From Gammaproteobacteria bacterium (GTDB taxonomy: Bacteria; Pseudomonadota; Gammaproteobacteria; UBA7966), in contig DNIF01000034.1 in NCBI GenBank assembly GCA_003485715.1, positions 1-9,437 on the forward strand: 9,437 nucleotides of DNA, given 5' to 3'. A program made the position numbers and the translations under genes. Below the pieces are notes generated by a model, which saw only the letters and a program-made list of their open reading frames with translations, made no database searches and was not told the origin of the DNA. Positions 5,825 to 9,437 of the stretch are shown here, piece after piece (within the stretch, counting starts at the first letter, position 1; every line of letters starts with the position of its first letter).

Positions 5825-7765
5825 TCAGCCAAGCGCCATGCGCCGGTCGATTATCTGCTCGACCACGGTGGGGTCTGACAAGGTCGAGATGTCACCAAGA
5901 CCATCGAACTCGCGCGCCGCAACCTTGCGCAGGATGCGTCGCATGATCTTTCCGGAGCGCGTCTTTGGCAGCCCGGGTGCCCACTGAATGACATCGGGCG
6001 TCGCAAAGGGACCGATCTCGCGACGCACGTGCTGGATGAGTTCCTTGCGAAGCTCCTCGCTTTCCTCGACGTCGCCGATGAGGGTGACGTAGGCGTAGAT
6101 TCCCTGGCCCTTGATCTCGTGCGGGAAACCCACCACTGCCGCCTCGGCGACCGCAGGATGCAATGCCAGCGCGCTCTCCACCTCGGCCGTGCCCATGCGA
6201 TGACCAGAGACATTGATGACGTCATCGACACGCCCGGTGATCCAGTAGTAGCCATCCTCGTCGCGGCGCGCGCCATCGCCCGAGAAGTAGAGATCCGGAT
6301 ACATCCGGAAATAGGTCTCGACGAAGCGGGAGTGGTCGCCGTGGATGGTGCGGGCCTGACCTGGCCAGGAGTGGCGGATGCAAAGCACTCCCTCACCCGC
6401 ACCCTGCACTTCCTGCCCCTTCTCGTCCAGCAGCACCGGCTCGATACCGAAGAAAGGTAGCGTGGCCGAACCGGGCTTCATCGGGATCGCGCCCGGCAGC
6501 GGCGTGATGAGGTGGCCGCCCGTCTCTGTCTGCCACCAAGTATCCACGATGGAGCAGCGGCCGCCTCCAACGACACGGTAGTACCAATCCCAGGCCTCCG
6601 GGTTGATGGGCTCACCCACCGAACCGAGCACACGCAGGCTGGCGAGGTCGTGCCGGGCGACAAAGTCCTCGCCTTGCGCCATCAACGAGCGGATGGCCGT
6701 GGGTGCGGTGTAGAAGCTGTTCACCTGATGGGTCGCGCAGACCTGCCAGAAGCGGCCCGCGTCGGGCCAGGTGGGCACACCCTCGAAAACCACGGAAGTG
6801 GCTGCGTTGCATAGCGGGCCATAGACGATGTAGCTGTGGCCCGTTACCCAGCCGATATCTGCCGTGCACCAGTAGATGTCGCCGGGCCGATAATCAAAGA
6901 CGTAGCGATGGGTGACGGCGGCGTACAACAGATAGCCGCCCGTCGTGTGCACCACACCCTTCGGCCTGCCCGTGGATCCCGAGGTATAGAGAATGAACAG
7001 CGGATCCTCGGCCCCCATCCATTCCGGCGCGCATTCTGCCGAGACCTCCTGCATCGCGTCGTGATACCAGACGTCACTCTCCGGATGCCATTCGATGGCA
7101 TCGCCGGTGTGGCGCACGACCACCACTCGCCGCACGCTCGGGCAGTCGATGACCGCCTGATCCGCGTTTGCCTTGAGCGGGACGCTGCGGCCGCCACGAC
7201 GGCCACCGTCCGCAGTGATCACGACCTCGGCGGCGGCATCATTGATGCGATCCTTGAGGGCCTCGGGTGAGAAGCCACCAAAGACCACCGAGTGCACCGC
7301 ACCGATGCGGGTACAGGCCAGCATGGCCACCACCGCTTCCGGAATCATCGGCAGGTAAATGGCAACGCGATCACCCCGAGTCACGTTAAGCGACTTCAGC
7401 ACGTTCGCGAAGCGGCAGACCTGCTCGTGCAATTCCCGGTAGCTGATGTGCCGGTGCTCCCCCGGGCGGTCAGCCTCGAAAATGATCGCCGTCTGGTCGG
7501 CATGCGTAGCGAGATGTCGATCGAGGCAGTTGTAGCTCACATTGAGCTTGCCCCCCTCGAACCAGCGTATATGTCCGTTGCTGAAATCCTCCAGTCGCAC
7601 TCGGTGCCAACGCTGGAACCAATGGAGATGTTCCGTTGCCTGGCGCGCCCAGAAGGCATCCCGATCATGCACGGACTCGTCATAAGCCCGGCGGTAGGCC
7701 TCGGCATCGAAGTAGGTGCCCGACTGATTGATGGCTGGTACGGGATATTGCTTGACCGCGGACAT
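5825..7765 (-). CDS. acs: Acetyl-CoA synthetase (AMP-forming)
   Basis: Converts acetate, ATP and CoA to acetyl-CoA, AMP and PPi in the cytoplasm, feeding PHA synthesis. 646 residues, the normal family length. Motifs: YTSGSTGRPKG (260-270, phosphate loop), DTWWQTETGG (408-417) with W411 expected in the acetate pocket, YFSGDGARRDEDGYYWITGRVDD (hinge D514), NVSGHRMGTAEVESAL, and PKTRSGKIMRR with K606, the lysine regulated by acetylation in Salmonella Acs. The ATG at 7765 has GGAGGT (7774-7779) 8 nt upstream and begins MSAVKQYPVP. The reading frame stays open far upstream to 8500, but that part has no Acs similarity and crosses the divergent gene. It is upstream of phaE on the same strand. Confidence 0.97.
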   Translation of the reverse strand: MSAVKQYPVPAINQSGTYFDAEAYRRAYDESVHDRDAFWARQATEHLHWFQRWHRVRLEDFSNGHIRWFEGGKLNVSYNCLDRHLATHADQTAIIFEADRPGEHRHISYRELHEQVCRFANVLKSLNVTRGDRVAIYLPMIPEAVVAMLACTRIGAVHSVVFGGFSPEALKDRINDAAAEVVITADGGRRGGRSVPLKANADQAVIDCPSVRRVVVVRHTGDAIEWHPESDVWYHDAMQEVSAECAPEWMGAEDPLFILYTSGSTGRPKGVVHTTGGYLLYAAVTHRYVFDYRPGDIYWCTADIGWVTGHSYIVYGPLCNAATSVVFEGVPTWPDAGRFWQVCATHQVNSFYTAPTAIRSLMAQGEDFVARHDLASLRVLGSVGEPINPEAWDWYYRVVGGGRCSIVDTWWQTETGGHLITPLPGAIPMKPGSATLPFFGIEPVLLDEKGQEVQGAGEGVLCIRHSWPGQARTIHGDHSRFVETYFRMYPDLYFSGDGARRDEDGYYWITGRVDDVINVSGHRMGTAEVESALALHPAVAEAAVVGFPHEIKGQGIYAYVTLIGDVEESEELRKELIQHVRREIGPFATPDVIQWAPGLPKTRSGKIMRRILRKVAAREFDGLGDISTLSDPTVVEQIIDRRMALG

Positions 7766-7836
7766 GCTACCGGACCTCCCTCCCCCGTCCCCTCCGCCAT
7801 CTTGCGCGGGGTCGGAGCTCTTTTCGTTGGATTTGC

Positions 7837-7875
7837 TGGAACAGCAGGTGGTACTGCAGCGGCAGTGGAACAGCA
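7837..7875. repeat. Direct repeat TGGAACAGCA, two copies
   Basis: Identical 10-bp copies at 7837-7846 and 7866-7875, 29 bp apart (about three helical turns), upstream of acs. The first is part of the inverted repeat TGCTG-N3-CAGCA. The spacing would put two bound proteins near the same DNA face. Confidence 0.5.
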
Positions 7876-7976
7876 CACCTTGCAACGCACGAAGGTCAGA
7901 CCGTGCGTCGCGCGACGGGGGATGTACTGGCCGGTGTGCATGACCTCGACCGGACGCCGGCTGCAGTAGGCGACGC

Positions 7977-8005
7977 AGTATAGGTCGGTGATTACCTATA
8001 CGGAA
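7977..8005 (-). promoter_or_regulatory. Predicted acs promoter
   Basis: - strand TATACT (7982-7977) matches five of six -10 bases; at 17 bp upstream lies TTCCGT (8005-8000), a poor -35. A weak -35 suits an activator-dependent promoter. The start would be near 7970, giving a leader of about 205 nt. Confidence 0.35.
7978..8001. promoter_or_regulatory. Perfect 8+8 bp inverted repeat, likely operator
   Basis: GTATAGGT, 8-bp spacer, ACCTATAC: 24 bp, AT-rich in GC-rich surroundings. It spans the -10 to -35 interval of the predicted acs promoter. The size and symmetry fit a dimeric regulator; which one is unknown. Confidence 0.55.
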
Positions 8006-8283
8006 CGCGTCGAGCGCTTCCCGCAGTGCAAGAACGAACAGGAGGCGGCATGGGTTCCTGGCGAATTCACAAGGCGCGGTAAGGGGGTGCAGTGGCATCA
8101 AGAGCCGTGTCAGGGGCATTCGCACAACCTGTAATGACTGATGTGCGTCGCAGCAACGGGCGGAGGCCTCGGCCCCATGGAGTGACCGGCGTGACCCGGG
8201 TAGGCTGGCCTCCGAGTTGGCGAGGGCAGCGTGCTGCGACAGCCTTTGTCCATCAGGCACGCAAGCAGGCGAAAGGTGCACGG

Positions 8284-9300
8284 ATGAGTTCCCAGCTCCC
8301 CCCTGGTCCAATCGGTCTGACGAGCGTCGAGACGCTCGCACTCGGCGCCGTGCGCGAGGCCTGTCTGATCGCCCGCTCGCTGGCGGCGACCATCCAGACA
8401 ACACCGGTGGTGCGCAAGGCCGATGACTCACCAGTGACGGTCGCCGATTTCGCCGTCCAGTGCTGGATTGCCCGCTGTCTGACCGCCACGGAAATTCCAC
8501 TCATCGGCGAGGAATCGGCTGAGGCTCTCGCGGCGGCCGGTCCGGAGATGCTCGAATCGGTCCACGCAGCCCTGCCCGCGGGGCTGCGTCCTCGCCACCC
8601 GAACGAGCTGCTGCTCTGGCTGAACCGGGCCTCTCAAGTGCGGAGTGCCCCCGGCGGCTGCTGGTGGCTGCTCGACCCCATCGACGGCACAAAGGGCTTC
8701 CTGCGTGGTGGTCAGTACGCGATCTGCCTGGCCCTCGTCCGGGAGGGCACCCCGGTATTCGGTCTGCTCGGTTGCCCCGCCCTGCCGCAGTCCGGAATAC
8801 CGCTCGGCAACATCGGACAGCCGGCAGGCGTGCTGTTACTCGGCCACCGCAGTTCAGGGGCATGGCAGAGCTCGCTTTCGGAGGCGGCGGCCTGGCGAGC
8901 GATCCAATGCAGTGATTCGGGATCCATCGGGGCGAAGATCCGCATCTGTGAATCACGCGACCTGCGCCATGCGTGGCGCGGGTTGCTTGATCGCAGCCTG
9001 GAACGGCTGGGCGTCAGTGCGGCCCCGGTTCGTATCGACAGTCAGTGCAAGTACGCCCTGGTGGCCCGGGGTGACGCCGAAGTCTATGCGCGTCTGCCGC
9101 GCGACCCGAGCTATGTGGAAAAGACCTGGGACCACGCAGCAGGCGCGGTGATAGCACAGGCAGCCGGTGCCCGGGTGAGCGACCTCGATGGTCTTCCACT
9201 CGACTTCTCCCGGGGTGTTGCACTCGTGGGGCGGGGTCTACTGGTGGCCTCACCCAGATGGCACACCGCACTGCTCGACGCGCTACGCAACGCCGGCTGA
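8284..9300 (+). CDS. 3'(2'),5'-bisphosphate nucleotidase, HAL2/SAL1 type (CysQ family)
   Basis: Mg2+-dependent phosphatase of the inositol monophosphatase superfamily; expected to hydrolyse 3'-phosphoadenosine 5'-phosphate (PAP) to AMP, removing a toxic by-product of sulfate assimilation. 338 residues. Motifs: RKADDSPVTVADF (44-56), IGEES (74-78), WWLLDPIDGTKGFLRGGQYA (127-146) with metal ligands D131 and D134, and KTWDHAAGAVIAQAAGARVSD (280-300) with D283. GFLRGGQYA, SQCKYALVARGD and the length resemble HAL2/SAL1 enzymes rather than the roughly 250-residue enterobacterial CysQ. Start ATG 8284 has AAGGTG (8273-8278) just upstream; a GTG at 8092 in frame would add 64 unsupported residues. Divergent from acs. 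Substrate is inferred from the family; inositol phosphates are possible alternatives. Confidence 0.88.
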   Translation: MSSQLPPGPIGLTSVETLALGAVREACLIARSLAATIQTTPVVRKADDSPVTVADFAVQCWIARCLTATEIPLIGEESAEALAAAGPEMLESVHAALPAGLRPRHPNELLLWLNRASQVRSAPGGCWWLLDPIDGTKGFLRGGQYAICLALVREGTPVFGLLGCPALPQSGIPLGNIGQPAGVLLLGHRSSGAWQSSLSEAAAWRAIQCSDSGSIGAKIRICESRDLRHAWRGLLDRSLERLGVSAAPVRIDSQCKYALVARGDAEVYARLPRDPSYVEKTWDHAAGAVIAQAAGARVSDLDGLPLDFSRGVALVGRGLLVASPRWHTALLDALRNAG

Positions 9301-9437
9301 GCGCCGTCTGGTACCGGGGGAGGTCCAGGTCTACTATCGGCGCGCAGCGTCACCACCCAGCCCGCGGCGCACGCGCCCGGTTCGGGCCTGCTGCCGCTAC
9401 CGCCTTCAGCGCACTAACGCCGTACCCGTCTGCGGGC
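9301..9437. other. Downstream flank, no gene seen
   Basis: 137 bp after the nucleotidase stop. Only small GC hairpins (GCCCG-GTT-CGGGC at 9375-9387) without T runs; no terminator or start of a new gene can be supported. Confidence 0.4.

Larger units (their letters stand above)
7766..8283. other. Divergent regulatory region between acs and nucleotidase gene
   Basis: 518 bp with no supported gene. It carries a cluster of symmetrical sites: TGCTG-GAA-CAGCA (7834-7846), ACTGC-AGCG-GCAGT (7853-7866), TTGC-AAC-GCAC (7880-7890), the palindrome CGTCGCGCGACG (7906-7917), the 8+8 bp repeat at 7978-8001, a bulged stem at 8002-8021, TGC-GTC-GCA (8144-8152), and CGGAGGCC/GGCCTCCG (8161-8168, 8207-8214). 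The open frames here are extensions of the flanking genes or lack motifs. Confidence 0.6.

Noticed and set aside
7728..7943. 71-residue + strand ORF in the acs upstream region
   Set aside because: Overlaps the acs start, has no ribosome binding site, and its composition follows the local repeats.
8144..8152. TGC-GTC-GCA as a further PhaR site
   Set aside because: Lacks the extended flanks; the bare core occurs at least seven times inside coding sequence of this window, so it is not informative alone.
8092..8283. GTG start adding 64 residues to the nucleotidase
   Set aside because: The extra residues are Arg/Pro-rich without family similarity, and AAGGTG precedes ATG 8284.
7766..8500. Open - strand frame continuing upstream of acs to 8500 (891 residues in all)
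   Set aside because: Acs similarity begins at the ATG 7765, which has a GGAGGT site; the upstream part has Arg/Ser/Pro-rich shadow composition and overlaps the nucleotidase gene.
1..9437. CRISPR arrays, insertion sequences, tRNA or rRNA genes
   Set aside because: No spaced repeat arrays, transposase motifs, terminal repeats or cloverleaf sequences were seen by eye on either strand.

Overview
The window is a polyhydroxyalkanoate (PHA) storage locus from a GC-rich proteobacterium. The two-subunit class III synthase (PhaE plus a short PhaC very close to the purple-sulfur-bacterial type), together with PhaR and Acs, points to a gammaproteobacterium of the Chromatiales type or a relative. That placement is inferred from recalled family resemblance only; no search was run.

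Layout, left to right: (1) the 3' two-thirds of phaR, the PHA-responsive repressor, on the + strand, ending in a clear hairpin terminator. (2) A 462-bp gap, then an acetoacetyl-CoA reductase (PhaB) on the + strand that carries about 75 extra N-terminal residues looking like a phasin helix. (3) A + strand phasin-like gene with a basic Lys/Arg/Pro/Ala tail like PhaF or PhaM. (4) A 321-bp convergent gap with several hairpins. (5) phaE then phaC on the - strand (transcribed right to left). (6) acs, acetyl-CoA synthetase, on the - strand upstream of phaE. (7) A 518-bp divergent regulatory region with several inverted repeats. (8) A HAL2-type 3'(2'),5'-bisphosphate nucleotidase (CysQ family) on the + strand, followed by 137 bp in which no gene is seen.

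How it works together: Acs activates acetate to acetyl-CoA. A beta-ketothiolase (PhaA, not in this window) would make acetoacetyl-CoA. PhaB reduces it to (R)-3-hydroxybutyryl-CoA, PhaEC polymerises it, and the phasin coats the granule and may tether it to DNA. PhaR is expected to repress phasin and perhaps synthase genes. Two TGC-N3-GCA-type inverted repeats sit on predicted promoters, one before the phasin gene and one before phaE, and are candidate PhaR operators. The nucleotidase is probably an unrelated sulfur-metabolism neighbour.

No mobile elements, CRISPR arrays, tRNAs or rRNAs were seen. The most unusual items are the phasin-like/PhaB fusion and a perfect 8+8 bp inverted repeat over the likely acs promoter. 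I did not find a wholly new system here; the locus is a recognisable PHA cluster with some unusual gene and regulatory architecture.
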